DNA of 64,000 bases from Guyparkeria sp. WRN-7 (GTDB lineage: Bacteria > Pseudomonadota > Gammaproteobacteria > Halothiobacillales > Halothiobacillaceae): positions 186,001 through 250,000 of the forward strand of contig NZ_LRFH01000002.1 in NCBI RefSeq assembly GCF_001641825.1. The letters run 5' to 3'. Positions 37,866 through 46,599 of the stretch are shown piece by piece; position 1 is the stretch's first letter; each line of letters starts with the position of its first letter. A model generated the notes under the pieces. The model had not been told where the DNA came from. It was given only the letters and a program-made list of their open reading frames with translations, and did no database searches. Made by a program: the position numbers and the translations under genes.

Positions 37866-38654
37866 TCACGCCCCAAACATGAAAGCTGTCATTACGAAAT
37901 CCAGTCCCAGCACCGCAAGCGAGCTCAGGACCACGGTCTGCGTCGTCGCCCGCGCCATGCCGCTGGCCGTCGGCTCGGCGGTATAGCCCTCGTAGACGGC
38001 GATCAAGGCGATCACCGCGCCGAAGGCCACGGACTTGATCGCCCCGCCGCCGACGTCATCCCAGGCCTCCATCTGCTCGGCGATCTGCCCCCAATAGGAG
38101 GCCTGGTCGACGCCCAGCACCACCACGCCAATCAGATACCCGCCGATGATCCCCACCAAGGAGAACAGCGCGGCCAGCAACGGCACCGAAATCATCGCGC
38201 CCCAGAATCGCGGCCCGATGACCCGGCGCAACGGATCGACCGCCATCATCTCCAGCGCGGCGAGCTGCTCGGTGGTCTTCATCAACGCGATTTCCGCGGT
38301 GATCGCCGAACCGGCCCGACCGGCGAACAGCAACGCGGCGACCACCGGCCCCAGCTCCCGCACCAGCGAGAGCGCGACCATCACGCCGAGCGACTCGCTA
38401 GCATTGAAATTCGACAGGATGTTGTAGCCCTGCAGCCCCAGCACCAGGCCGACGAACCCGCCGGCCACCAGGATGATCACCAGCGACAGCACGCCGGCGG
38501 CATAGACCTGCTGGGCGATATCGCGCGGCCGCGCCCAGCTGGGAATCAGCACCCAGGCCAGTTCGATGGCGAACAGCGCCATCGCGCCGGCATGACGCAC
38601 CCCGCCGATCACCAGGCGACCAAGACGGGCAACCGGGTCGATAAATCGGTTCAT
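37866..38654 (-). CDS. mlaE: Phospholipid ABC transporter permease MlaE
   Basis: Inner-membrane permease of MlaFEDB. The 262 residues have five to six hydrophobic segments and the MlaE family signature GLVLGLQGYNIL, ELGPVVAALLFAGRAGSAI, AEIALMKTTEQLAALEMM and the C-terminal AVYEGYTAEPTASGM. The start ATG overlaps the mlaF stop (ATGA). Together with MlaF, MlaD and MlaB it forms the complex that moves phospholipids between membranes. Confidence 0.96.
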   Translation of the reverse strand: MNRFIDPVARLGRLVIGGVRHAGAMALFAIELAWVLIPSWARPRDIAQQVYAAGVLSLVIILVAGGFVGLVLGLQGYNILSNFNASESLGVMVALSLVRELGPVVAALLFAGRAGSAITAEIALMKTTEQLAALEMMAVDPLRRVIGPRFWGAMISVPLLAALFSLVGIIGGYLIGVVVLGVDQASYWGQIAEQMEAWDDVGGGAIKSVAFGAVIALIAVYEGYTAEPTASGMARATTQTVVLSSLAVLGLDFVMTAFMFGA

Positions 38655-39451
38655 CGCGCCATCCCCAGACCAAGATCAGCCGCCAGCGGCGTTTCCGCAT
38701 CGCTCGCGTTGAGCGGCCCTTCCGCGGCCCCGTCGAGAAACTGTGCCAGCGCGGGCTCATCGTGCCGCTGGGCGAGCACCTCGTCGGGCGAGCCTCGACC
38801 GATCACCCGCCCGCCGGCAATCACGATCACCTGGTCGGCAATGCTCAGCGCCTCGCTGACATCGTGGGTCACGACGATGCTGGTCAGACCGAGCGCATCG
38901 TTGATGCGCCGGATCAGACGCAGCAACACGCCCATGCTGACCGGATCCTGCCCGGCGAACGGCTCGTCGTAGAGCATGATTTCCGGGTCGAGCGCCATGG
39001 CCCGCGCCAGTGCCGCCCGGCGCGCCATGCCGCCGGAAAGCTCGGCCGGGTACTTGTCCCGCGCGGCCCGCAGGCCGACCGCCTCCAGCTTGAACAGCAC
39101 GATACGACGGATCAACGCTTCATCCAGCCGCGAGTGTGCCCGCAAGGGAAAGGCGACGTTCTCGCCCACGGTCAGATCGGTGAACAGCGCCCCGTTCTGG
39201 AACAGCACCCCCATTCGCCGGCGCAGCGCATACAGCGCCTTGCGCCGGGCCCGCGACACCTCGGTGTCGTCAACGAGAACCCGGCCACTCGCCGGGCGCA
39301 CCTGCCCGCCGATCAAGCGCAGCAATGTTGTCTTGCCGGTGCCCGACGGGCCGAGCACGGCGGTGACCTGGCCGCGCGGAAAACGCATGTCGACGCCGTC
39401 GAAGATTACCTGCGACCCGCGTGCGAAGCGCACGTCCTCGAGTTCGATCAT
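38651..39451 (-). CDS. mlaF: Phospholipid ABC transporter ATP-binding protein MlaF
   Basis: ATPase of the Mla complex. The 266 residues hold Walker A GPSGTGKTT, the ABC signature LSGGMARRAALARA, Walker B IMLYDEPFAGQDP and the H-loop VVTHDVSEAL. The LSGGM variant with methionine is typical of MlaF. The ATG at 39449-39451 was chosen because AGGGGAG lies nine bases upstream; a GTG seven codons earlier overlaps that site. It is the first of mlaF-mlaE-mlaD-tolC-mlaC-mlaB-murA. Confidence 0.96.
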   Translation of the reverse strand: MIELEDVRFARGSQVIFDGVDMRFPRGQVTAVLGPSGTGKTTLLRLIGGQVRPASGRVLVDDTEVSRARRKALYALRRRMGVLFQNGALFTDLTVGENVAFPLRAHSRLDEALIRRIVLFKLEAVGLRAARDKYPAELSGGMARRAALARAMALDPEIMLYDEPFAGQDPVSMGVLLRLIRRINDALGLTSIVVTHDVSEALSIADQVIVIAGGRVIGRGSPDEVLAQRHDEPALAQFLDGAAEGPLNASDAETPLAADLGLGMAR

Positions 39452-39474
39452 GCCGCTCGACTCCCCTGCCACGC

Positions 39475-39963
39475 TTAAAGACCCATCAACTCGACCAGCG
39501 TGCGGAGCCGATCGACCGTGGCCACCGATGGCGGGTCACCGTCGACGAACAGCGCGGCCTCAGCCGGCGCCTGGCCGGCGAAACGGTCGAGCCAGTCGCG
39601 CAGCATGGCGGCATCGTCGCTCGCGGGCACCAGACCGACCGACGCGCCGCGCACGTCGTCCTCCGGGCGCCAGACCGACGTGTCACTGTCCACGCGAATC
39701 ACGCGGTGATACCCGCCGTCACAAACTTCGTCCCAGGCCGGCGACCAGGCGGCTGCCTCGACCACGACGACAACCGGCGCGGGGGCTTCGGCAAGCTCGG
39801 CAAGGACGGTCTCGACATCCGGATCGTCCCCGGCCACCCACAGGGCATCCTGCTCGTTGAGGAGAAAGGCCACGCGCCATTCCGCCGGCATGTCCGGATC
39901 GAAGAAGCTCGATGCCAGTGCCGGGGATCGGCGTCGGCGCAGGCCGAGGTGTACCGCCTTCAT
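39475..39963 (-). CDS. Protein of unknown function upstream of mlaF
   Basis: A 162-residue protein without signal peptide or membrane segment. It looks alpha/beta by pattern, with a run of valines (APVVVVVEAAAW) in the middle and many acidic residues. Its stop is 23 bases before the mlaF start and it lies 75 bases after the SUMF1-type gene, so all three may be on one transcript. GC-rich codon use resembles the neighbours. I do not recognise the family; a protein-binding or nucleotide-binding role cannot be argued from visible motifs. The ATG at 39961-39963 is the first in the frame that fits the spacing. Confidence 0.65.
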   Translation of the reverse strand: MKAVHLGLRRRRSPALASSFFDPDMPAEWRVAFLLNEQDALWVAGDDPDVETVLAELAEAPAPVVVVVEAAAWSPAWDEVCDGGYHRVIRVDSDTSVWRPEDDVRGASVGLVPASDDAAMLRDWLDRFAGQAPAEAALFVDGDPPSVATVDRLRTLVELMGL

Positions 39964-40038
39964 GTCAGTTCGCCCACCGGTGGAAACGCTGGCGACGCGG
40001 CCTGCCGCCGCGCGCCTCGAGGCCGCGCATGATACACG

Positions 40039-40905
40039 TCATACGGTTTCCCCGATCTCCCGCACCAGGCGGAAACCCAGGTTGAGGTCGAATTCGTTGG
40101 CCTGGCGCGGTGTTCGGGAGGCACTGCGGCAGGCGCCGGGCGGATCGAACCACGACCCGCCGCGCACGGCTCGCAAACGGCTGTTGCGCGCATCAGCGCT
40201 GCGGTGTGCCTCGGCAGCCCTTCGCGGCCCGGCCGGGTAATGGTCACTCCAGTGGTCCTGGGTGAACTCCTGCACATTGCCATGCATCTCGTAGAGCCCC
40301 CAGGGGTTCGGCGGCAGGCTGCCCACCGCGACCGGCTTGCCAAGACCGCAGAGGAATAGCCCCCTTGTGCAGTGGATACCCCCGGCACAATTCACTTCCT
40401 GGCGCCGGATCCGGTCGCCGAAGCAGAACATCGTGTCGGTGCCCGCCCGGGCGGCGTACTCCCACTCCGCCTCGGTCGGCAGGCGGTAGCGCGCGCCGGT
40501 GATCTCGCTGAGCCACTCGGCATACGCCTCGGCATCCCTGGCCGAGACGTTGTACATCGGCAGTTCCGGATCGTTCCACGAATAGGGACGCGGCCGGCGG
40601 TGGCCGCTGGCCTCGACGAAGGCAAAGTATTCGCGGCGGCGAATGGCACCGCGGGTCATCGCGAACGGCTGGTCGACGCGGACCTCGTGGCGTGGCTGCT
40701 CGAACGAGCGCGCCTGGTGTTCGCTGGCGCGACTGCCCATCCAGTAGCCGCCCTCGGGAATGACGACCACTTCCGGCGCCGCCTCGCCGCCGGCCGCACC
40801 ATCGCGGAAGTAGACGTCAAGGCCGAGTCGCTCGGCCGCCTGCCGCTGCCGCTCGACTACCGGATCGTCGGACCCTGCCTGCGTGACCGTGGCTGCCGCC
40901 TGCAT
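40039..40905 (-). CDS. SUMF1/formylglycine-generating-enzyme-like protein lacking the catalytic cysteine pair
   Basis: A 288-residue protein of the FGE-sulfatase (SUMF1) domain family. Seen signatures are IPEGGYWMGS at the start of the domain (near 50), YRLPTEAEWEYAARAG, GNVQEF, VRGGSWFD and NLGFRLVRE at the end. True formylglycine-generating enzymes have two cysteines in the RGGSxxC...C segment. Here that first position is aspartate (GGSWFD) and only one cysteine follows (ACRSASR), so sulfatase activation is unlikely. No sulfatase is nearby. Such non-catalytic members serve many roles (ligand binding, metabolite hydroxylation). A strong GGAGGTGA site precedes the ATG at 40903-40905. No signal peptide is seen. 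Confidence 0.85.
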   Translation of the reverse strand: MQAAATVTQAGSDDPVVERQRQAAERLGLDVYFRDGAAGGEAAPEVVVIPEGGYWMGSRASEHQARSFEQPRHEVRVDQPFAMTRGAIRRREYFAFVEASGHRRPRPYSWNDPELPMYNVSARDAEAYAEWLSEITGARYRLPTEAEWEYAARAGTDTMFCFGDRIRRQEVNCAGGIHCTRGLFLCGLGKPVAVGSLPPNPWGLYEMHGNVQEFTQDHWSDHYPAGPRRAAEAHRSADARNSRLRAVRGGSWFDPPGACRSASRTPRQANEFDLNLGFRLVREIGETV

Positions 40906-40983
40906 TCACTCACCTCCCGGGACTGACACGACCAACGGGGCAATCGAACCCCGTCCGTCGGCACGTCTGAAACACCGGCGAGC

Positions 40984-41011
40984 CTGACCCGACGCGCCGG
41001 ACTGATATACT
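40984..41011 (+). promoter_or_regulatory. Promoter candidate for the kdsD operon
   Basis: CTGACC (40984-40989) and TATACT (41006-41011) are 16 bases apart; the transcript would begin near 41018, giving a leader of about 15 bases before the kdsD ATG. Confidence 0.5.
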
Positions 41012-41032
41012 CCGAAACCCGAAAATCTTAGC

Positions 41033-42037
41033 ATGCCGACCGGACCCCTCATGGAGCAAAAATCCCTGCATCCCGACAACCTCCTGCGCATGGCGCACGA
41101 GGTAATCGAGATCGAGAACCACGCCATCACAGCGCTGTCGTCGCGCCTCGACGAATCCTTCGTCGAGGCCTGTCGTCTGATGCTTGGCTGTGAAGGACGG
41201 GTGATCGTCATCGGCATGGGAAAGTCGGGCCATATCGGCGGCAAGATCGCCGCCACCCTGGCAAGCACCGGGACGCCCGCGTTCTTCGTTCATCCGGGCG
41301 AGGCCAGCCACGGCGATCTCGGCATGATCACCGAACGCGACGTGGTCATGGCACTGTCGAATTCCGGCGAGACCGCCGAGATGCTTGCCATTCTGCCGGT
41401 GATCAAGCGCCTCGGCGTGGGCCTGCTGGCCATGACCGGCCGCCCCGACTCGACCCTGGCTCGTTCCGCGGACGTGCACCTGGACGTAGGCGTCGAGCGC
41501 GAGGCCTGCCCGCTCAACCTCGCCCCCACCGCCAGCACCACCACGACCCTGGTGATGGGCGATGCGCTCGCCGTCGCCCTGCTCGATGCGCGCGGCTTTC
41601 AGCCCGAGGATTTCGCCCTCTCGCACCCCGGCGGTTCGCTTGGCCGGCGCCTCCTGCTGCACGTCCGCGACGTGATGCACACCGGCGAGAAGCTCCCCCG
41701 CGTCGGACCCACCCAGAGCGTCAAGCAGGCCCTGTTGGTGATGTCCTCCGGGGGACTGGGCATGACGGCGGTGGTGGATGACGACGACCGACTGCTGGGA
41801 CTGTTCACCGACGGCGACCTGCGCCGTCTGCTCGATCGCAGCGATTTCGACCTCGACTCGGCCATCGAGCGGGTAATGACGCCCGATCCGCGCACCTGCC
41901 GCGACAACGTCCTCGCCGCCGAGGCCATGGCGATCATGGAGCGCGACAAGATCAATGGCCTGCTGGTGGTCGACGAGCGCAAGCAGCTCGTCGGGGCACT
42001 CAACATGCACGATCTGCTGCGCGCGGGGGTCGCCTGA
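41033..42037 (+). CDS. kdsD: D-arabinose 5-phosphate isomerase
   Basis: Converts ribulose 5-phosphate to arabinose 5-phosphate, the first step toward KDO of the lipopolysaccharide core. The 334 residues comprise an N-terminal SIS domain (about 45-185, with VIGMGKSGHIGGKIAATLASTG in parts, and the metal/active-site histidine-containing HPGEASHGDLG) and two CBS domains (about 210-330). It is the KdsD/KpsF/GutQ family, and the neighbouring kdsC makes kdsD the best name. ATG starts at 41033 and 41051 are both possible. It begins the kdsD-kdsC-lptC-lptA-lptB-rpoN operon. Confidence 0.95.
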   Translation: MPTGPLMEQKSLHPDNLLRMAHEVIEIENHAITALSSRLDESFVEACRLMLGCEGRVIVIGMGKSGHIGGKIAATLASTGTPAFFVHPGEASHGDLGMITERDVVMALSNSGETAEMLAILPVIKRLGVGLLAMTGRPDSTLARSADVHLDVGVEREACPLNLAPTASTTTTLVMGDALAVALLDARGFQPEDFALSHPGGSLGRRLLLHVRDVMHTGEKLPRVGPTQSVKQALLVMSSGGLGMTAVVDDDDRLLGLFTDGDLRRLLDRSDFDLDSAIERVMTPDPRTCRDNVLAAEAMAIMERDKINGLLVVDERKQLVGALNMHDLLRAGVA

Positions 42038-42570
42038 TGAATACAAGCGAAAAGAACTGGTTCGAGCGCGCCCGCGACGTCCGCCTGCTGGTGCTGGACG
42101 TCGACGGCGTGATGACCGACGGGCGCCTGCACCTGACCGAGGACGGCCAGGAACACAAGATCTTCCACAGCCGTGACGGCCACGGGATCAAGCTGATACA
42201 GGAGCTGGGCATCGACGTCGCGATCATCACCGGCCGTGCCTCCGAGGCGGTCACGCGCCGGGCCAAGAGCCTCGGCATCCAGCACGTGGTGCTGGGCGCA
42301 ACCGACAAGGGACAGGCAATCGAGGAGCTCTCTCAGCTGGTGAACGTGCCGCTCGAACAGATGGCGGCCATGGGCGACGACGTCCTCGACCTGCCGATGC
42401 TCAACCGGGCCGGCCTGTCGGCCACCGTCAGCGACGCACCCGTCGTCATTCGCTCGCGCGTCGACTGGATCAGCCCGCTACCCGGCGGCGCCGGCGCGGT
42501 CCGTGCGCTCATCGACACGCTCATCGATGCCCGTGGCCAGTGGGACGACGTCCTGGCGCGGTATACCTGA
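42037..42570 (+). CDS. kdsC: KDO-8-phosphate phosphatase
   Basis: Removes phosphate from KDO 8-phosphate, the third KDO step. The 177 residues have a HAD fold: nucleophile D21 and D23 in LDVDGVMTDG, a threonine in IITGRASE, and GDDVLDLPML for the metal site. Length and lack of a cap domain match the C0-type tetrameric KdsC. The ATG shares a base with the kdsD stop. It is cytoplasmic. Confidence 0.96.
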   Translation: MNTSEKNWFERARDVRLLVLDVDGVMTDGRLHLTEDGQEHKIFHSRDGHGIKLIQELGIDVAIITGRASEAVTRRAKSLGIQHVVLGATDKGQAIEELSQLVNVPLEQMAAMGDDVLDLPMLNRAGLSATVSDAPVVIRSRVDWISPLPGGAGAVRALIDTLIDARGQWDDVLARYT

Positions 42571-42573
42571 GCC

Positions 42574-43182
42574 ATGAGCTGGCCGTTCCCGGCGCAAACC
42601 AACCGTACGCTGCTCGCGCTTGCCGGCATCGCCCTGCTGGGCTGGCTTGCCTGGGAGAACGTCTCGGACGAACTCATCCCCGAGATGGAGGAGACCGGCG
42701 GTTACGCCCAGCGGCTCGAACAGACGGCGAGCTGGCAGTACGACGAGGAAGGCCGGCTGGCCTATCACCTGGTCACCCCAAGCGCGGTCCAGCTGGATGC
42801 CGACGACCGCTATGAACTGCAGGCTCCCGAGGCGGAACTGATCAACGCTGCGGACACGCCCCCCTGGACCCTGAACGCCGAGCGCGGCACCCTGCTCGAT
42901 GGCGGCGATACCGTACGGCTCGACGGGTCGGTGCGCGTGGCCCGCGCCCCCCACCAGGATCGGGGCCAACTGGAACTTCGCACCGACCGACTGTGGGTCT
43001 ACCCGCAACGCCAGGTCGCCCGAACCGACATCCCCAGCACCCTCCGCGAGCTCGACGAGAGCGGGGAGATTCGCTGGACCAGCGAGGCCGACGATCTCCA
43101 CCTGGACTGGGACAAGCGCGTCCTGACGCAGTCCGACCGGGTGCGGGACCGGATTCAATCGCAACAGGCACCGCGCCGATGA
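42574..43182 (+). CDS. lptC: LPS transport protein LptC
   Basis: Inner-membrane-anchored periplasmic component of the Lpt bridge that passes LPS from LptBFG to LptA. The 202 residues have one N-terminal membrane helix (about 12-27) and a beta-jellyroll domain (about 50-190). Sequence conservation in this family is low; the position between kdsC and lptA is the main support. It ends with the stop overlapping a possible early lptA start. Confidence 0.9.
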   Translation: MSWPFPAQTNRTLLALAGIALLGWLAWENVSDELIPEMEETGGYAQRLEQTASWQYDEEGRLAYHLVTPSAVQLDADDRYELQAPEAELINAADTPPWTLNAERGTLLDGGDTVRLDGSVRVARAPHQDRGQLELRTDRLWVYPQRQVARTDIPSTLRELDESGEIRWTSEADDLHLDWDKRVLTQSDRVRDRIQSQQAPRR

Positions 43183-43223
43183 GCGCAACCGCACAGCAAC
43201 GACGCGCAGACAGGAAACGCATC

Positions 43224-43772
43224 ATGGCGATCATTACCTCAAACTCCTCTCGCCTGCGGGCGGCCACTGCACTGCCGGCACTGGGACTGGCTCTCGTCCT
43301 GGCCGGCGGGCTGGCCAGCCCAGTCTTCGCCGCCAAGGCCGATCGCAGCCAGCCGATCAAGGTCCAGGCGGACAAGAAGGTAACCAAGTACCAGGAAGGC
43401 ACCAGCGTCTACACCGGTGACGTGGTCATCGACCAGGGCAGCCTGCACGCCACCGGCCAGCGGGCAACCCTCTACCTCGAGAACGGCCAACTGGTGCGGG
43501 CGGTGCTCGAAGGCCGCCCGGCCACCTTCCGCGAGCGCGACGAACAGGGAAACCTGGTCGAGGGCAAGGCCGACGAGGCCGACTACCGCACCGCGAATGG
43601 CAACGTGATCCTGACCGGCGATGCCTGGCTCAAGCGCACCGGCGACGAGATTCGCTCGGACCGCATCACCTACGACCTCGACACCGAAGTGGTCGAGGCC
43701 GGCGAATCCGGTGGGAGTTCCCGGGTCGAGATGACACTGCAGCCGCGCAACCGCGATCAGAACGAGGACTGA
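43224..43772 (+). CDS. lptA: LPS transport periplasmic protein LptA
   Basis: Forms the periplasmic filament that carries LPS to the outer membrane. The 182-residue precursor has a signal peptide (hydrophobic stretch about 12-32, cleavage after VFAAKA near 35) and the OstA-like jellyroll with IKVQADKKV, YTGDVVIDQGSLHATGQRA, LTGDAWLKR and ITYDLDTEVV. The ATG at 43224 follows AGGAAA by about seven bases and gives an E. coli-like length. An in-frame ATG at 43179, overlapping the lptC stop, lacks a ribosome-binding site and would add a polar extension ahead of the signal peptide. Confidence 0.93.
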   Translation: MAIITSNSSRLRAATALPALGLALVLAGGLASPVFAAKADRSQPIKVQADKKVTKYQEGTSVYTGDVVIDQGSLHATGQRATLYLENGQLVRAVLEGRPATFRERDEQGNLVEGKADEADYRTANGNVILTGDAWLKRTGDEIRSDRITYDLDTEVVEAGESGGSSRVEMTLQPRNRDQNED

Positions 43773-43778
43773 GCACTC

Positions 43779-44525
43779 ATGCCGCGATCCGCTCGTCACG
43801 CCCCGCTCCTGGAGGCCCGCAGCCTGTCGAAGAGCTATGGCTCGCGGCCGGTGGTGCGGGACGTCTCGCTGCAGGTCAACGCCGGGGAGATCGTCGGCCT
43901 GCTGGGCCCCAACGGCGCCGGCAAGACCACCAGCTTCTACATGATCGTCGGGCTGGTGCCGGTCGACCAGGGGGGCGTGTTCCTCGATGGGCGGGACATC
44001 ACCCACACCCCGATCGACCGGCGCGCCCATCTCGGCCTGGGCTACCTGCCGCAGGAGCCCTCGGTATTCCGCAAGCTCACGGTGCGCGAGAACATCCTCG
44101 CGATCCTGGAACTGCGCCAAGACCTGACACGCAACGGTCGCCGGCGCGCACTCGAGGAACTGCTCGAGGAGCTCAATGTCGGGCACATCGCCGACTCCAG
44201 GGGACAGGCCCTCTCGGGCGGCGAACGACGCCGCGTGGAGATCGCCCGGGCGCTGGCAGCCAACCCGCGCGCCATGCTCCTGGACGAGCCGTTTGCCGGC
44301 ATCGACCCGATCTCGGTGATCGACATCCAGCGCATCATCGAGCACCTGCGTGATCGCGGAATCGGCGTGTTGATTACCGACCACAACGTCCGGGAGACGC
44401 TCGGCGTCTGCAAGCGCGCCTATATCGTCTCCGACGGCGAAATACTCGCCCATGGCAGCGCCGAGGAACTGCTGGCCAACCAGTCAGTGCGCGACGTCTA
44501 CCTCGGCCACGATTTCACCCTGTAG
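43779..44525 (+). CDS. lptB: LPS export ABC transporter ATPase LptB
   Basis: ATPase that powers LPS extraction with LptF and LptG (not in the window). The 248 residues contain Walker [10 protein letters not shown] (43-51), Q-loop [13 protein letters not shown], signature [14 protein letters not shown], Walker [14 protein letters not shown], and switch histidine [10 protein letters not shown]. The order lptA-lptB-rpoN-hpf-ptsN is characteristic of proteobacteria. The start ATG is six bases after the lptA stop. No terminator is seen before rpoN. Confidence 0.97.
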   Translation: MPRSARHAPLLEARSLSKSYGSRPVVRDVSLQVNAGEIVGLLGPNGAGKTTSFYMIVGLVPVDQGGVFLDGRDITHTPIDRRAHLGLGYLPQEPSVFRKLTVRENILAILELRQDLTRNGRRRALEELLEELNVGHIADSRGQALSGGERRRVEIARALAANPRAMLLDEPFAGIDPISVIDIQRIIEHLRDRGIGVLITDHNVRETLGVCKRAYIVSDGEILAHGSAEELLANQSVRDVYLGHDFTL

Positions 44526-44586
44526 GGCCGAATAAGGTGAGAGAAACCGTTGGCACAACCGGCCGGCATTCGGATAGACTCACTCC

Positions 44587-44601
44587 CATGCAAATTGCAT
44601 G
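44587..44601. repeat. AT-rich 15-bp palindrome in the rpoN leader
   Basis: CATGCAA-A-TTGCATG is a perfect inverted repeat with one central base, standing out in GC-rich surroundings. It lies 106 bases before rpoN and just after a weak -35/-10 pair (TTGGCA 44550-44555, TAGACT 44575-44580, 19-base spacing). An operator is possible. Confidence 0.5.
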
Positions 44602-44706
44602 CTCAGCCCGACCCTCCCCATCCATGACTGCTTCGACCTGCCTGGCACCGTATGGCAGCCGGGCCGTCGTGGAGTCCGTGGCGCATTCGGTCGCCGGAGG
44701 TGACTC

Positions 44707-46194
44707 GTGGCAGGGATGAAGGCCGGTCTCGAACTACGGCTTGGTCAGTCGCTGGCCATGACGCCGCAACTGCAGCAGTCGATCCGGCTGCTGCAGCTTT
44801 CCACCCTGGAGCTGAGCCTGGAGATCCAGCAGGCGCTGGACACCAACCCCCTCCTGGAAGTGGCCGACGAGGACGACCGCACCGAGGAGGAATCCGAGGA
44901 CACGCAATCGTCCGAGGAACAGGACCCCGGCGCCCAGGCCGGCGAGGAGCTTCTCGAGGATCGCAAGGACAAGTCGGCGGACGAGGATCTGGTGGTCGAC
45001 TCCTCCTGGGACGACTACTACGAATCCGACGGCTCGACCTCGCTCAGCGCCAGCGCCCCCGGCGAGGACTACGACCCCTTCGCCACCCAGTCCACCGGCG
45101 AGGACAATCTCAGGGACCACCTGCTCAGCCAGATTCACCTCGCCTCGCTTTCCGACGCCGACCGGCGTGTCGCCACTGCCCTGATCGAGTCGATCGAGCC
45201 CTCGGGCTATCTCGAGGAGCCGCTCGAGGAAATCGTCACGCTGCTGCAGGACGAACTACCCGGCCTCGACCTCGAGGAGGCGGAAGCCACCCTGCACTAC
45301 ATCCAGCAGCTCGACCCGGTCGGCGTCGGCGCCCGAACGCTCGCCGAGTGTCTGTCGATCCAGATCGAGCAGCACTACCCTGACGATCCGGCCGCGACCG
45401 ATGCCAAGGCCGTGCTCGATGGCGACTGGCTCGAGGCCATCGCCCGGCGCGAGCTGCCCCAGGTCACGAAGGGACTGGGTATCAGCCGCGACCGGCTCGA
45501 GGCGGCACTGCGGCTGATCCAGCTGCTCGACCCCCGTCCGGGCCTGTCCGTCGGCGAAACGGCCGCCGACTACATCCGTCCGGACGTGATCGTCACCCAC
45601 CGGGAGGACGGCTGGCACGTCGATCTCAACCCGGAAATCGCTCCCCGGTTGCGAGTCAACCAGACCTACGCCAGCCTGATCGACCGCTCCTCCCGCGGCA
45701 AGGATGCGACCTACATCCGCAACCATCTCCAGGAGGCGCGCTGGTTCATCAAGAGCCTGCGGAGCCGCAACGAATCCCTGCTCAACGTTGCCCGCGAGAT
45801 CGTGCGCCGCCAGATGGACTTCTTCGAGCAGGGCGAGATCGCGATGAAGCCGATGGTGCTGCGCGAGATCGCCGAAGCCCTCGACCTGCACGAATCGACC
45901 GTCAGCCGGGTGACCACCAACAAGTACATGCTCACGCCGAGGGGCGTGTTCGAATTCAAGTACTTCTTCTCCAGCCACGTCGGCACCGCCGACGGCGGCG
46001 AATGCTCGGCCACCGCCATCCGGGCGCGAATCAAGAAGCTCGTCGAGGAAGAAAATCCCAAGAAGCCCTTGAGCGATGCCAAGATTGCGACCATGCTTGG
46101 AGACGAGGGGATCGATGTCGCAAGACGGACGATCGCCAAGTACCGGGAAGCGATGGGCATCGCTTCCTCGACCGACCGCAAGCGGTTGATATAA
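44707..46194 (+). CDS. rpoN: RNA polymerase sigma-54 factor
   Basis: Sigma-54 directs RNA polymerase to -24/-12 promoters and needs enhancer-binding ATPases. The 495 residues have region I (MKAGLELRLGQSLAMTPQLQQSIRLLQLS in parts, glutamine-rich), the acidic region II (about 50-135), the core-binding domain (about 140-330), a helix-turn-helix near 385-405, and the RpoN box ARRTIAKYRE at 472-481. The GTG at 44707 follows GGAGGT by five bases, better than the ATG three codons later. The gap between lptB and rpoN (181 bases) contains a palindrome. Confidence 0.97.
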   Translation: MAGMKAGLELRLGQSLAMTPQLQQSIRLLQLSTLELSLEIQQALDTNPLLEVADEDDRTEEESEDTQSSEEQDPGAQAGEELLEDRKDKSADEDLVVDSSWDDYYESDGSTSLSASAPGEDYDPFATQSTGEDNLRDHLLSQIHLASLSDADRRVATALIESIEPSGYLEEPLEEIVTLLQDELPGLDLEEAEATLHYIQQLDPVGVGARTLAECLSIQIEQHYPDDPAATDAKAVLDGDWLEAIARRELPQVTKGLGISRDRLEAALRLIQLLDPRPGLSVGETAADYIRPDVIVTHREDGWHVDLNPEIAPRLRVNQTYASLIDRSSRGKDATYIRNHLQEARWFIKSLRSRNESLLNVAREIVRRQMDFFEQGEIAMKPMVLREIAEALDLHESTVSRVTTNKYMLTPRGVFEFKYFFSSHVGTADGGECSATAIRARIKKLVEEENPKKPLSDAKIATMLGDEGIDVARRTIAKYREAMGIASSTDRKRLI

Positions 46195-46215
46195 ATATCT
46201 TATAAGGAGTTGCTC

Positions 46216-46509
46216 ATGCAGATTGACATCACCGGTCATCATGTCGATGTCACCGAGGCCCTCAAGGCCCACGTCCACGACAAGTTCACGCGTCTTGAAC
46301 GTCACTTCGACAAGCTGGTGGATATCCACGTCATTCTCACCGTGGAGCGCAAAGAGGCCCAGAAGGCGGAGGCCAACCTGCATGTCAGCGGTCAGGACAT
46401 GCACGCCGAGGCGGTCACTGACGACATGTACGCCTCGATCGACGCCATGATCAACAAGCTCGACCGGCAGATCGTCAAGCACAAGGAAAAGCTGACCAGC
46501 CATCGCTGA
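46216..46509 (+). CDS. hpf: Ribosome hibernation-promoting factor, short form
   Basis: Binds the 30S decoding region during stationary phase. The 97 residues match short HPF/YhbH: ITGHHVDVTEALKAHV, a basic dimer surface (KFTRLERHFDKL), HVILTVERKEAQKAEANLHVSG, and the DMYASIDAMINKLDRQI helix. It lacks the C-terminal domain of long HPF. AAGGAG lies six bases before the ATG at 46216. It is 21 bases downstream of rpoN, the conserved position. Confidence 0.96.
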   Translation: MQIDITGHHVDVTEALKAHVHDKFTRLERHFDKLVDIHVILTVERKEAQKAEANLHVSGQDMHAEAVTDDMYASIDAMINKLDRQIVKHKEKLTSHR

Positions 46510-46516
46510 GCCGCTC

Positions 46517-46539
46517 GCGGGGAGGCGGAGCCTTCCCGC
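46517..46539 (+). terminator. Strong hairpin after hpf without U-tract
   Basis: GCGGGGAGGC (46517-46526) pairs with GCCTTCCCGC (46530-46539) with one G-U pair and a three-base loop, seven bases after the hpf stop. No T-run follows, so it may pause polymerase, help a factor-dependent stop, or protect the rpoN-hpf mRNA end. Confidence 0.45.
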
Positions 46540-46599
46540 CAGTCGCCGCCGGCACCCGACGACCAGTCACGTCGGCGGCAACGAACCCCGGAGTCGGTG

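Noticed and set aside
43179-43223. Earlier lptA start overlapping the lptC stop
   Set aside because: No ribosome-binding site precedes it and it would place a polar extension before the signal peptide; the ATG at 43224 has AGGAAA at good spacing.
44550-44570. Sigma-54 (-24/-12) promoter before rpoN suggested by TGGCAC
   Set aside because: The required GC dinucleotide is not at the correct distance after the GG; the match fails at the -12 element.
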